Below are positions 1-7,945 of a stretch of DNA of 64,000 nt, one piece after another. Within the stretch, counting starts at the first letter, position 1. Each line of letters starts with the position of its first letter. The position numbers and the translations under genes were made by a program. Origin of the DNA: Gammaproteobacteria bacterium HGW-Gammaproteobacteria-1 (GTDB taxonomy: Bacteria > Pseudomonadota > Gammaproteobacteria > Thiohalomonadales > Thiohalomonadaceae); assembly GCA_002840095.1 (NCBI GenBank), contig PGZL01000013.1:62001-126000 (forward strand). Reading direction: 5' to 3'. The notes under the pieces are model-generated. The model had not been told where the DNA came from. It saw only the letters and a program-made list of their open reading frames with translations, and did not search any database.

Positions 1-3
1 CAA

Positions 4-753
4 GTGAAGGACACGGCCGCGCCGACGGTGCGCCGCTGGCTGGCCGCCGGCTGGCGCGACTACCGCGCCACCGCCGCGATCAGCAGCGCCTTCAGCCTGA
101 TCTTCGTGCTCTTCGGCGCCCTCGCCGTGTGGGCGCTGCTGCGCCGCGATCTCGGCCTGCTGGTATTTCCCCTCTTCGGCGGCTTCGTGGTGGTCGCGCC
201 CATCCTGGTCACCGGCTACCAGCGCGCCGCGCGCCTGTTGCGCCAGGGCCGTACGCCGCGCTTTGCGGACCTGCTGCTCGGCATCGGCGAGGGCACGCCG
301 GGCATCTGGTTTCTCACCTTCCTCCTCGGCCTCGGCTACCTCATCTGGATCACCGACGCCCTGATCATCTACGGCATGTATTTCGGCCGGCGCAGCGTCC
401 CCTTCGATTACGCGCTGTTCACCGACCCGGCCCTGCGCCGGCCGCTGTTCGCCTATCTGTTCTATGGCGGTCTCCTCGGCCTGGGCCTGGCCGCCATGAG
501 CTACGCCGTGGCGGTGTTCTCCATTCCGCTGATCCTGCACCGTCGCCTCGGCTTCGTCGCCGCCGTCAGCCGCAGCGTCGCCACCGTGTTCCGCCACCCG
601 CTGCTGATGCTGCGCTGGGCGCTGACCCTGGCCGTTGCCACCCTGCTCACCCTGGTCGTCGCGCTGCCGCTGCTGGCCGTGGTGCTGCCGGTGCTGGCCT
701 ATGCCAGCCACGCCGCCTACCTGGCGCTGTTTCCCGACGACGGCGCCGCGTAG
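4..753 (+). CDS. DUF2189-type integral membrane protein, possibly 5'-truncated by the window edge
   Basis: A 249-residue very hydrophobic protein with about six predicted membrane segments and short charged loops. The composition and the N-terminal pattern (VRRWLAAGWRDYRA before the first membrane span) resemble the DUF2189 family of inner-membrane proteins, which have no established biochemical role. A GTG at position 4 can start it, but the frame is still open to base 1, so the true start may lie outside the window. It is followed after 35 bp by the next gene on the same strand and may be co-transcribed with it. The family call rests on my recognition only. Confidence 0.7.
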   Translation: MKDTAAPTVRRWLAAGWRDYRATAAISSAFSLIFVLFGALAVWALLRRDLGLLVFPLFGGFVVVAPILVTGYQRAARLLRQGRTPRFADLLLGIGEGTPGIWFLTFLLGLGYLIWITDALIIYGMYFGRRSVPFDYALFTDPALRRPLFAYLFYGGLLGLGLAAMSYAVAVFSIPLILHRRLGFVAAVSRSVATVFRHPLLMLRWALTLAVATLLTLVVALPLLAVVLPVLAYASHAAYLALFPDDGAA

Positions 754-788
754 GCGCGCGGCGGCCGGCTGGTGCACAATAGTCGGCG

Positions 789-1757
789 ATGGCCGACCAA
801 CAGGAAATCGTGATCTGCGGACTCGACGGCGTACTCGCCCTCATCGAGCACCGCCTGCACCACCTCTACAACGAGGAGGGGGTGAAACACTGGGACCGCT
901 TCCTCGAAGCCTGCGGCGACGACATGCCCAACCTGCCCCTCATCGACCGCCTCAACCAGGCGCGCGCCGAAGGCATTCCCGTGATCCTGCTCACCGGCCG
1001 CAGCGCGGCGGTGCGCGAGCAGACCCTGGCCTGGCTGCGCCAGTGGCAGATCGGCTACGACGGCCTGTGGATGCGCCCGGCCAACGACTTCAAGCCCGCC
1101 GCCGAATTCAAGGCCGCGGTGCTGGCGCAACAGTTTCCCCATGTCGTCATCCGCCGCATCTACGAATCGGACACCCATCTCGACTTCGCCCACTGGTGCA
1201 CCGAACAGAACATCCCGTGCACCCTCATCGGCCACAACCAGGGCAACGGCGAATCGCGCGAATTGTTCGACCTCAAGATCATCCGCCATGCCTGCGGCCA
1301 CACCGTGCTCTATCCCTTTTACGGCGACGACGACTTCACCTGGCCCGACCGCGTACAGCAACTGGGCGAAGGCAGCTGCCGCCTGTGCCAGGTGGAGGAA
1401 CAGCGCAAGGAACAAAGGCAGAAGAGCGAACAGGCGCGCGTCCAGGCGCAGCAGCGCGGCCTGCCGCCGCTGGAAGGCTCCGACAAGCAGGTGGCCTGGG
1501 CCGAGACCGTACGCCTCAACGCCTTCGGCGCCATCGACAAGGTACTGAAGTGGATGGACCAGGTCAGTGCACAGGCGGAAGAGGAAGACCCGGACCACTG
1601 GCACACGATGCAGCAGGGCGTGCGCAGATCCATCGAATACCTGGAAAACCAAATCGACGCCAAGTGGTGGATCGACCATCGCCACGGCATGTACAACAGC
1701 CTCGACGGCGGCCGCTCCCTGCTGTCGTCCATCGCGCAGGAACTGGGGTATTACTGA
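789..1757 (+). CDS. HAD/polynucleotide-kinase-phosphatase-like protein with C-terminal Cys/His cluster
   Basis: A 322-residue soluble protein. Residues about 8-150 look like an HAD-type phosphatase fold: a hydrophobic strand ending in CGLDGVLA (the D-x-D nucleophile motif would be partly degenerate), then an ILLTGRSA strand typical of motif II (S/T after a hydrophobic strand). The following HACGHTVLYPFY and CRLCQ (residues about 165-205) form a C/H-rich cluster that could bind zinc. The C-terminal half is helical and charged. No substrate can be inferred. Function uncertain; a nucleic-acid-end phosphatase is one possibility. Confidence 0.6.
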   Translation: MADQQEIVICGLDGVLALIEHRLHHLYNEEGVKHWDRFLEACGDDMPNLPLIDRLNQARAEGIPVILLTGRSAAVREQTLAWLRQWQIGYDGLWMRPANDFKPAAEFKAAVLAQQFPHVVIRRIYESDTHLDFAHWCTEQNIPCTLIGHNQGNGESRELFDLKIIRHACGHTVLYPFYGDDDFTWPDRVQQLGEGSCRLCQVEEQRKEQRQKSEQARVQAQQRGLPPLEGSDKQVAWAETVRLNAFGAIDKVLKWMDQVSAQAEEEDPDHWHTMQQGVRRSIEYLENQIDAKWWIDHRHGMYNSLDGGRSLLSSIAQELGYY

Positions 1758-1761
1758 CTCT

Positions 1762-1831
1762 GTGGGAGTCCGGCTACGCCGGGCGATGCGGCCTGTCCGG
1801 CGCCGCTGCGCCCGATGAATCGGGCTCCCAC
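1762..1831. repeat. palindromic intergenic repeat (GTGGGAG...CTCCCAC)
   Basis: A 70-bp element bounded by the inverted 7-mers GTGGGAG and CTCCCAC, with further internal inverted stretches (GGCTACGCCGG, CGATGAATCGGG). It lies directly after the HAD-like gene. Elements of this form are common intergenic REP-like repeats in GC-rich gammaproteobacteria. It may act as a weak transcriptional end for the gene upstream. Confidence 0.6.
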
Positions 1832-1847
1832 CACTCTGGCTGTTTTC

Positions 1848-2077
1848 GTAGGGTGCGCACCGCGCACCGTTGCGTCGAAACGCAAGGCACTTGCCGCCGT
1901 CACACGCCTACACCGATCGACACGGCTTTCGGTGCGCAATGCGCACCCTACCCGGATGATTCCCGCATGCAGCGCCTACCGCTTTCGTAGGGTGCGCGCC
2001 GCGCACCGCTGCATCGAAACGCAAGGCACCCGGCTACGTCGATGCACAAGGTCTTTGGTGCGCAATGCGCACCCTAC
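1848..2077. repeat. two copies of the GTAGGGTGCGC palindromic repeat
   Basis: Two consecutive copies (1848-1951 and 1987-2077). Each is bounded by GTAGGGTGCGCaccgcgcac on the left and its near-inverse GGTGCGCAATGCGCACCCTAC on the right, around a variable core that includes an internal GCGTCGAAACGC hairpin. The same family recurs at 43464-43625, 44539-44560 and 56834-56888. Together with the previous repeat it fills the 330 bp between two convergent genes; nothing else was seen there. Confidence 0.85.
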
Positions 2078-2087
2078 CGGCAGCCCG

Positions 2088-3434
2088 CTACAGGAAATGC
2101 CGCAGATAGATGTACACATTGGCCAGCGCCACGCTGGCGATCATCACCGGCATGCCGATGAGCAGGAAGCGGGCGAAACTGATGGGCGTGCCGGCACGTT
2201 CCGACAGGCCCGCCACCATCACGTTGGCGGCGGCGCCCACCAGGGTGCCGTTGCCGCCCAGGCAGGCGCCCAGCGCCAGCGACCACCACACCGGCTCCGC
2301 CGCCGCAGCGCCGCCCAGGCCGGGCACCATGCTTTCCACCAGCGGGATCATGGTGGCGACGAAGGGTATGTTGTCGATGGCCGCCGATACCCCGGCGGAC
2401 AGCCACAGCGTGGTGAAGGCGGTGATCATGGGATCGCCGCCGGTGAAGCCCATCAGCTCACCGGCCAGCCACTCCAGCAGCCCCGTCACCTGCACGCCGT
2501 GCACGATCACGAACAGGCCGATGAAGAAGAACAGCGCGCTCCACTCCACCTCCTGCAAGGCCTCGCGCACCTGCTCGGCCTTGCCGCGTTCGTCCTGGCC
2601 CAGGCCGGTGAGCAACAGCAGCAGCGCGGCGCCGGCCATGGCCGTGGTGCCCGGCGCGAGGGCGAGGTGCTCGCCCAGGACAAAGCCGAGGATCACCAGG
2701 GCGAGCACACCCAGCGACTGCCGCAGCAGGCGCACGTCGCGGATGCTGCCGCGCTCGTCGAAACGCATGACGCGCGCCTTCAGTTCCGCCGTAGTTTTCA
2801 GCGAGGCGCCCCAGATGCCGTAGAACAGCAGCAGCACCAGGGCCAGGATCACCAGGGCGATCGGCCCCAGTTGCAGCAGGAAGTCGTTGAAGCTCAGCCC
2901 GGTGGCGGAGCCGATGAGGATATTGGGCGGATCGCCGATGAGGGTCGCCGTGCCGCCGATGTTGGCGGCGAGGATCTGGCTGAACAGATAGGGATAGGGC
3001 GAGACCTTCAGCTTGTCGACGATGAGCAGGGCCACCGGCACCACCAGCAGCACAGTGGTGAGATTGTCCAGCAGGGCCGAGAACACCGCCGTCACCAGCG
3101 CCAGGATGAGCAGGATGCCGATGGGCTCGGCGCGCGCCCGCTTCGCCGCCCAGATGGCGATGTACTCGAACACGCCGGTGCGCCGCGTCACGGCGATGAT
3201 CACCATCATGCCCGCCAGCAGGGCCAGGGTATTGAAGTCGATGCCGGCGATGGCCTGGTCCTGGCTGAGGATGCCGCTGATCACCATGGCCGCCGCGCCC
3301 AGCAGCGCCACCACGGTGCGGTGCACCCGCTCGCTCAGCAGCACCGCGTAGGCGGCGATGAAGATCGCCGTGGACAACCACAGGGGATCGAGGCCGAACA
3401 GTACGGCCTGCGCAGTGCCGCCGCCGTGCGTCAT
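2088..3434 (-). CDS. ArsB/NhaD (IT superfamily) ion transporter
   Basis: A 448-residue inner-membrane protein with about 11-12 hydrophobic segments, the usual size for the ArsB/NhaD/CitM group of secondary transporters. Family-type motifs are visible: a duplicated re-entrant region with NLTTVLLVVPVAL and NIGGTATLIGDPPNILIG in the first half and GGNGTLVGAAANVMVAG in the second. These motifs fit a Na+/H+ antiporter or oxyanion/dicarboxylate carrier; the substrate cannot be set from sequence. Its ATG overlaps the stop of the upstream CBS-domain gene by four bases (ATGA), indicating translational coupling and a possible regulatory partnership. Confidence 0.85.
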   Translation of the reverse strand: MTHGGGTAQAVLFGLDPLWLSTAIFIAAYAVLLSERVHRTVVALLGAAAMVISGILSQDQAIAGIDFNTLALLAGMMVIIAVTRRTGVFEYIAIWAAKRARAEPIGILLILALVTAVFSALLDNLTTVLLVVPVALLIVDKLKVSPYPYLFSQILAANIGGTATLIGDPPNILIGSATGLSFNDFLLQLGPIALVILALVLLLFYGIWGASLKTTAELKARVMRFDERGSIRDVRLLRQSLGVLALVILGFVLGEHLALAPGTTAMAGAALLLLLTGLGQDERGKAEQVREALQEVEWSALFFFIGLFVIVHGVQVTGLLEWLAGELMGFTGGDPMITAFTTLWLSAGVSAAIDNIPFVATMIPLVESMVPGLGGAAAAEPVWWSLALGACLGGNGTLVGAAANVMVAGLSERAGTPISFARFLLIGMPVMIASVALANVYIYLRHFL

Positions 3435-3937
3435 GCGCCGGTCCCTTCAGCCTGGCCGTTTTCCAGCCGTTCGCTCCAGGAAGGTTCGCCGCGCAGCAGC
3501 GCGAGGATGGTGAAGAAGGAAATGGCGCCCAGCAGCCTGCCGCTGTCCGGGTCCACCACCGGCACCACGAACTGGGTGCCGGCCAGAATGGTTTGCGCCT
3601 CGATCAATGGCGTGTCGGGATGGACCACCTCGGCACGCGGGTCCATCACCTCGCCGATGGGACGCTGCTCCAGCCCGTCGAGGCGCTCGCGCAACTCCTC
3701 CTGTGACTCGCGCAGATAGCCCATGCGGTCCAGGCCGCGCACCATGGTCAGATGTTTGGGCAACAGTGCACGCATCAGGCGCTCGCCGGAGAGGAAGCCG
3801 ACGAAGCGTTCCTGCCGGTCCACCACCGGTACCAGGCCCATGTGCCGGGTCAGCACGAAATCGATGGCCTTGGCCACCGGGTCATCCACATACAGCGGTG
3901 TGGTGGTGGGCCGCATCACTTCACGACAGGTCAGCAT
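3431..3937 (-). CDS. tandem CBS-domain protein
   Basis: A protein of about 168 residues with two CBS domains. The first begins at TCREVMRPTTTPLYVDDPVAKAI and the second at IGEVMDPRAEVVHPDTPLIEA, joined by a helical linker rich in R/E. CBS pairs bind adenosyl ligands and regulate attached or partner proteins. The start at 3937 is preferred over a longer frame because GGGGAGAG lies just upstream of this ATG. It overlaps the transporter downstream by four bases, so it probably modulates that transporter. Confidence 0.88.
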   Translation of the reverse strand: MLTCREVMRPTTTPLYVDDPVAKAIDFVLTRHMGLVPVVDRQERFVGFLSGERLMRALLPKHLTMVRGLDRMGYLRESQEELRERLDGLEQRPIGEVMDPRAEVVHPDTPLIEAQTILAGTQFVVPVVDPDSGRLLGAISFFTILALLRGEPSWSERLENGQAEGTGA

Positions 3938-4054
3938 GGTCTCTCCCCGGCAATCTGGACTGTCGGCGTGCAAACGTCGCCCGCCTGAGGCCCGATGATG
4001 GCGCAGGCGGCAGGCTTGTGCAAAACAATTGCGAGGCTGGATTGCCGGCAGGCC

Positions 4055-4324
4055 TCAGCCGCTGACGGCGGATTCGCTCACCCCGGCCGAGGCAAGAAAG
4101 TCGCGCAAATGGCGGATTTCATTCTTGTCGCAGGTGCCGCTGTGATGGGGCCGGTGCAGGGTGCCCTCGACGCCGTTCAGCAGCACGCGCACGCGCGCGC
4201 CGTGTCCCGGTTCCACGGTGGCGCCGAGGTGATGCAGCAGCGACTCCACCTCGCGCCAGTGGATATTCCCCCCGGCCGGACCTTGCATGATGGAGTGCAG
4301 CAGTTGCTCGTATTTGTGGCTCAT
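4055..4324 (-). CDS. solo HicA-like protein (possible toxin-family domain)
   Basis: An 89-residue protein. The order of a conserved NIHWREVESLLHHLG helix, a GHGARVRVLLNG strand pair and an HRPH segment, then a LRDFLASAGV helix, matches the HicA/YcfA double-stranded-RNA-binding fold. The HicA catalytic histidine region is represented by HRPHH. The ATG at 4324 follows GGAG at a good distance. No hicB-like antitoxin lies on either side, so it may be a domesticated or orphan member and should not be called a toxin with confidence. Confidence 0.65.
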   Translation of the reverse strand: MSHKYEQLLHSIMQGPAGGNIHWREVESLLHHLGATVEPGHGARVRVLLNGVEGTLHRPHHSGTCDKNEIRHLRDFLASAGVSESAVSG

Positions 4325-4440
4325 GATGAGACTCCGAGTCGGCAAGAAACCTTATCCGGTTAAGGTTAGTTGACGCCCCGAGAGCTCACCACCGCGTCAG
4401 CCGCGACAAGCGCCGGCCGGTGACTTTTTCGGGCCGGGCT

Positions 4441-5388
4441 TCAGCCCGACGATCCGAACCAGAAGGAGAGGTCCTTGCGCAGGAATTCGTCGTGGCGCAT
4501 GTAGTGCGTGCCGTCGCAGGAAAAGGTGAGGCTGATCATGCCGTTGAAGATGTTGATGGACGACAGGCGCAGGTAGATGTTTTCGTCGGCCATGCGCAGG
4601 GCGCGCAGGATGTCGAGGATGGGGCCGATGTCCGATGCGGGGATCACCGCATTGGCCGGATAGGGCTGCGCCGGATAGACCAGGCAGATGTCCGGATCGC
4701 TCAAGGCCTCCTGATCGAGGATGCGGTAGCGATAGGGATCGTCCACCGTCCAGATGGTCGCCTGGCTGCTGGAGAAATGGATTTGGCACTGGAACACGCC
4801 GCGCTGCGTCAGCAATTCCTCCAGGATCGACAGCGACTGATCCAGCATCCGATCCATGGGGCTTTCCACCCGGCTCTGCTGGAACACCGAACCGCGGATC
4901 GACGGGTCGCCCTTGATCTGGCGCCACTCGCCCGGCTCGTCGTACAGCGCCGAGGTCACCGGCAGATCGCGCAGGTCGAAATCGGCGCCGAGGTAGCCCA
5001 GCACCTGGGTACCGTCACGCACGATCTGCAACGCGGTCAGGGAAGGGCGGTGTTTCTTCAGGGCGATATAGGCATCGGACAGCAGAAAGCCCCACGATGG
5101 CACCGCCTCCTTCATGTACGGCCGCTGCGAACGGTCGCGGCCGAAGTGATCGGGCTCCAGCCCGCTCGTCGTCACGTTGTCGCAGATCTGCACGCCGTCG
5201 GTGCCGAGGCAATAGAGATTGGCGCAGTGGGGGATTTCCGCGAAGTGCTCGATCAACACGTCATCCAGCAGCGCGCGATCACCCCACGCCGCCACGCAAC
5301 GTTCCGCCAGCCGCGCCAGCGGCTCGTGCAGCAGGCGCCCGAGCTGTTCGCGTTGCAGATAAATGCTTTCCTTCCACGCCGATTGCAT
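4441..5388 (-). CDS. PDC/dCache-type sensor domain protein without a visible output domain
   Basis: A 315-residue protein. The N-terminal half (helix LAERCVAAWGDRALLDDVL, then CANLYCLGTDGVQICDNV, RPYMKEA, LGYLGADFDLRDLP) resembles PDC (PhoQ-DcuS-CitA) sensor folds. No transmembrane segment, kinase, GGDEF or methyl-accepting region follows. The C-terminal half ends with a beta-rich stretch (LRLSSINIFNGMISLTFSCDG) of unknown type. It is probably a stand-alone cytoplasmic ligand-binding protein. Ligand unknown. Confidence 0.65.
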   Translation of the reverse strand: MQSAWKESIYLQREQLGRLLHEPLARLAERCVAAWGDRALLDDVLIEHFAEIPHCANLYCLGTDGVQICDNVTTSGLEPDHFGRDRSQRPYMKEAVPSWGFLLSDAYIALKKHRPSLTALQIVRDGTQVLGYLGADFDLRDLPVTSALYDEPGEWRQIKGDPSIRGSVFQQSRVESPMDRMLDQSLSILEELLTQRGVFQCQIHFSSSQATIWTVDDPYRYRILDQEALSDPDICLVYPAQPYPANAVIPASDIGPILDILRALRMADENIYLRLSSINIFNGMISLTFSCDGTHYMRHDEFLRKDLSFWFGSSG

Positions 5389-5553
5389 TATTCATCCAGT
5401 TTCTTTTTGTCGACGCGTTAAGCGTACCAGCGCCCGGCAGGCGTGCAAGCTATCGTTGTGCTGCGCTTCATAAAGCGCGCCGCCGGTCACACATCCAAAG
5501 GATCACGCACCACACTCGCAACTGTTTTGGTGCGCATGCACAAAGACTGTGCC

Positions 5554-6411
5554 TTACTCGCGCCGCGCATTGCCGGGCGGCAGTTCGCGCACGCGCCAGT
5601 ACACCGGAAAGCGCGGCAGGCCGCGCGCGGTCCAGCCCTGATGCCGGAAGGTAATCACGCTGCCTATGGGCGGCGGGTTGCGCCGCTCATGATCACTAAG
5701 CCCGGAACCTACCGCAAACCGTGTGCCATCCGGCAGCGCCACCCGCAGCGAACCCACCACGCCGACAAATTTTCCGGCGCCGGGGTTGTAGCCGAGCACC
5801 GTCGCTTCGGCGTCATCGAACGATTTGACTTTGCGCAGAAACCCGCTGCGCCCGGCGACATGGGGTGAGCCCGGCGCGCGCAGCATCACCCCTTCGCCGC
5901 CGCGGTTTTCCACCTCGCGCAAGAAGATGCGCAGCTGCGCCTCGTCCTCGCAACGGCTCTGCACCACGGCGCGAATCGATGCAGAAGGGTGCGCGCGCAG
6001 CCAGTCCTCGATCGCTGCCAGGCGCGCTTCGAAGGGGCCGCCATGGCCCGGCGCATCGAACACCATGTAACGGATCGCCGCCCACCCCGGCCCCGGCACG
6101 CCGTCACGCACCGCGGCCATGGTGGCCTCGAAACGGCCGTGACCGGCCCACAGTTCGCCGTCGAGGGGAAAATCGGGCAGGGCTGCCCGCAGCGCGTCGG
6201 GGATGGCGATGGCTTCGCCCTGGCGGGTCAGCATGCGCGCCCCGTCCCAGTAACCGCGCACACCGTCGTACTTCTCGCTCATCCACCAGCCGGCGGGATC
6301 GGCGCCCGCCTCCCAGCGGGTGGCCAGCATCAGCGCCGGTGGCTCGGCCGCGCAACATGATGCCGCCCACAGCAGCATCACTGTAATCATCAATCCAGGC
6401 ATCCTTGCCAT
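5554..6411 (-). CDS. ligE: exported ATP-dependent DNA ligase (LigE-type minimal ligase)
   Basis: A 285-residue protein. Residues 1-22 form a signal peptide (hydrophobic core LMITVMLLWAAS, then CCAAEPP, which could also serve as a lipobox). Nucleotidyltransferase motif I is SEKYDGVRG, with Lys47 as the adenylated residue; later motifs DGELW, EGVMLR and FLRKVKSFDD follow, and an OB domain ends the protein. This is the minimal LigE architecture known from Neisseria, Haemophilus and Vibrio, which seals nicks outside the cytoplasm and has been linked to DNA uptake and biofilm. AAGGAAG precedes the ATG. Confidence 0.88.
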   Translation of the reverse strand: MARMPGLMITVMLLWAASCCAAEPPALMLATRWEAGADPAGWWMSEKYDGVRGYWDGARMLTRQGEAIAIPDALRAALPDFPLDGELWAGHGRFEATMAAVRDGVPGPGWAAIRYMVFDAPGHGGPFEARLAAIEDWLRAHPSASIRAVVQSRCEDEAQLRIFLREVENRGGEGVMLRAPGSPHVAGRSGFLRKVKSFDDAEATVLGYNPGAGKFVGVVGSLRVALPDGTRFAVGSGLSDHERRNPPPIGSVITFRHQGWTARGLPRFPVYWRVRELPPGNARRE

Positions 6412-6429
6412 GAGCGTCTTCCTTTGGTT

Positions 6430-6870
6430 TTACATGGGCATGTTGTGCTGCGTTGCCAGCCAGACCTCGACATCGTGCAACAGTGCTTCAGCTGCGCGCA
6501 CACACGCTGCGGCTTCGTCGTCGCTCACGCCGTCACCGGCGTAGTCATTCAGGTTACGCTTCCTGCGCAATGCATCGAGGACAACGACACGCTCGGCCGA
6601 CAGTCCCAGCGTTAGCGGTAGCGTCTGAATCACTGTGGCGTGATGACCGGGCATGCTGGTCGACGGCCGGAAGCCCGCCGCCATGACTGCAAGCAGGGAA
6701 CACTGCATGACGGCCTTGTAGGCCACATCAAAGCGCGTTGTTGCACTCAATTCTGCGATGTGGGCATCGCGCAGGCTGCGGCGGGCCGCCGCCAACAGCC
6801 TCCCTACTTCGTCGGGATTGGTTTGGTGCGGCTTAAGCTGATGGGTTTTCACCAAGTTTTCTAATGTCAT
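6430..6870 (-). CDS. HEPN-domain partner of the MNT protein (HepT-like)
   Basis: A 146-residue all-helical protein whose start lies inside the end of the MNT gene (38-bp overlap), so the two are translationally coupled. The four-helix organisation and the final segment LRRKRNLNDYAGD match the HEPN family that pairs with minimal nucleotidyltransferases. The R-x(4-6)-H RNase motif of classical HepT toxins is replaced here by R-K-R-N-x-N-D-Y (residues 102-110), with no histidine. RNase activity is therefore doubtful or differently encoded. Confidence 0.75.
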   Translation of the reverse strand: MTLENLVKTHQLKPHQTNPDEVGRLLAAARRSLRDAHIAELSATTRFDVAYKAVMQCSLLAVMAAGFRPSTSMPGHHATVIQTLPLTLGLSAERVVVLDALRRKRNLNDYAGDGVSDDEAAACVRAAEALLHDVEVWLATQHNMPM

Positions 6871-7444
6871 CTTCCGTCCCTAGAATCATTAGCTTCGGCT
6901 TTTCCAGCACCTGCGCAATGAACGAATTCCTGTCGTTCATCTTCCGCGCAAACTCCTCTGGTGAAAACAGGCTGGGGTTGATTTCCCGGCCCAGCGCCTG
7001 CTGGCAGGGATACACAGCACCTACTATGACCTCGAACGCCGCTACCCCTACCACCATGAGATCTATATCGCTCCCCGGCTGCTCCGTTGCACTCGCCACC
7101 GAACCATAGACGAAGGCAAAGCGTATGTCAGCCGCGCAAGGCCGTAACGCCTCTTTCAGCACATCGGCCATGCCGAAGGTTTTCACAACGAGGCTGCGCA
7201 GCTCATGGAAGACGGGAGACCCGACATTTGCCTGAAAGCGCAGTTGATTGCCAACACGCATTGTCACCAGCAGACCGGCGAGGACCAGACGATCCAATTC
7301 CCGCCGTACACCTCCCCGCCCCATGCCCGCCCAGCGCACGATCTCGTTGGCATAAAAACTCCGCTCCGGATTGCCATAGAGCAGGCCGAGCACGCGTTGC
7401 TGCGTTTTGGTAAACAGCGCATCACCGATAGGGACTGGATTCAC
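6833..7444 (-). CDS. MNT nucleotidyltransferase with N-terminal winged helix
   Basis: A 203-residue fusion. Residues about 8-75 form an ArsR-like winged helix (QQRVLGLLYGNPERSFYANEI, then GGVRRELDRLVLAGLL). Residues about 105-190 form a minimal pol-beta nucleotidyltransferase with GSVAS (114-118) and the DID metal site (D126, D128). In MntA-HepT systems the MNT subunit AMPylates and silences the HEPN toxin. The built-in winged helix suggests that it also represses its own promoter, which contains matching palindromes. The GTG start at 7444 has GAGG at proper spacing. Confidence 0.82.
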   Translation of the reverse strand: MNPVPIGDALFTKTQQRVLGLLYGNPERSFYANEIVRWAGMGRGGVRRELDRLVLAGLLVTMRVGNQLRFQANVGSPVFHELRSLVVKTFGMADVLKEALRPCAADIRFAFVYGSVASATEQPGSDIDLMVVGVAAFEVIVGAVYPCQQALGREINPSLFSPEEFARKMNDRNSFIAQVLEKPKLMILGTEDDIRKLGENPSA

Positions 7445-7461
7445 GTTGGCGCCTCATAAGG

Positions 7462-7503
7462 ACCCAATTTGGGTAATATAAGACCCAAATTAGGGCCGAA
7501 CAA
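7462..7503 (-). promoter_or_regulatory. promoter and overlapping operator of the MNT-HEPN operon
   Basis: On the minus strand TTGTTC (7498-7503) and TATATT (7475-7480) form a -35/-10 pair with 17-bp spacing. The region carries the palindrome ACCCAAtTTGGGT (7462-7474) and an inverted pair AATTTGGGT (7466-7474) / ACCCAAATT (7483-7491) flanking the -10 box. This is the expected position for autorepression by the winged helix of the MNT protein. Confidence 0.7.
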
Positions 7504-7518
7504 GCCCCGCGGCCTGCC

Positions 7519-7779
7519 TTATTTCAACAGCGGATGCCCCTCCGGCAGCTGCTTCGCGTACCACAGCGCCAGCTTGTGGCGCATGCTCTGCTGCGACACC
7601 TGGTCCTCCGGCAGAGGCTGGATGAGCTTGTCGTGCACCAGCAGCCGGTAGAGATACAGAATCTTGTCGGCGGCCGAATCGGTCGGCTCGAACTCCACCG
7701 CGCCCCGGTCCTCGCCGTACTTAACCCCGGCCAGGATCGCCGCCTTCACCAACTCCGCCTCGTGCTTGAGCTTTTTCAT
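7519..7779 (-). CDS. DUF5062-like small protein
   Basis: An 86-residue soluble protein with an excellent ribosome site (GGGGAGG) before its ATG. The sequence runs from an N-terminal KKLKHEAELVKAA helix to the conserved-looking LYRLLVHDKLIQPLPEDQ and RHKLALWYAKQLP segments. I recognise this as the DUF5062 family of gammaproteobacteria, whose role is unknown. It stands alone between the MNT operon promoter and a divergent chitosanase. Confidence 0.75.
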   Translation of the reverse strand: MKKLKHEAELVKAAILAGVKYGEDRGAVEFEPTDSAADKILYLYRLLVHDKLIQPLPEDQVSQQSMRHKLALWYAKQLPEGHPLLK

Positions 7780-7945
7780 GACGCCTCCCCGCTGGACCTG
7801 ACCGCAAGCATGGACGGCGCCGGGCCGCCCGGCAACCGGTGATTTTTCAGCGCCCCGTGCGGCGGAGGAATTCCCCTGCTATAAGATATCCATTCCCGTT
7901 TATCGGGCCGCCTCACCCCGCACCATGACCTAAAGGGATTTTGTC

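Noticed and set aside
1815-3719. A 634-codon plus-strand frame opposite the transporter and CBS genes
   Set aside because: Its composition (Gln/His/Arg-rich low complexity) is that of a reversed high-GC gene; the minus-strand genes have clear families.
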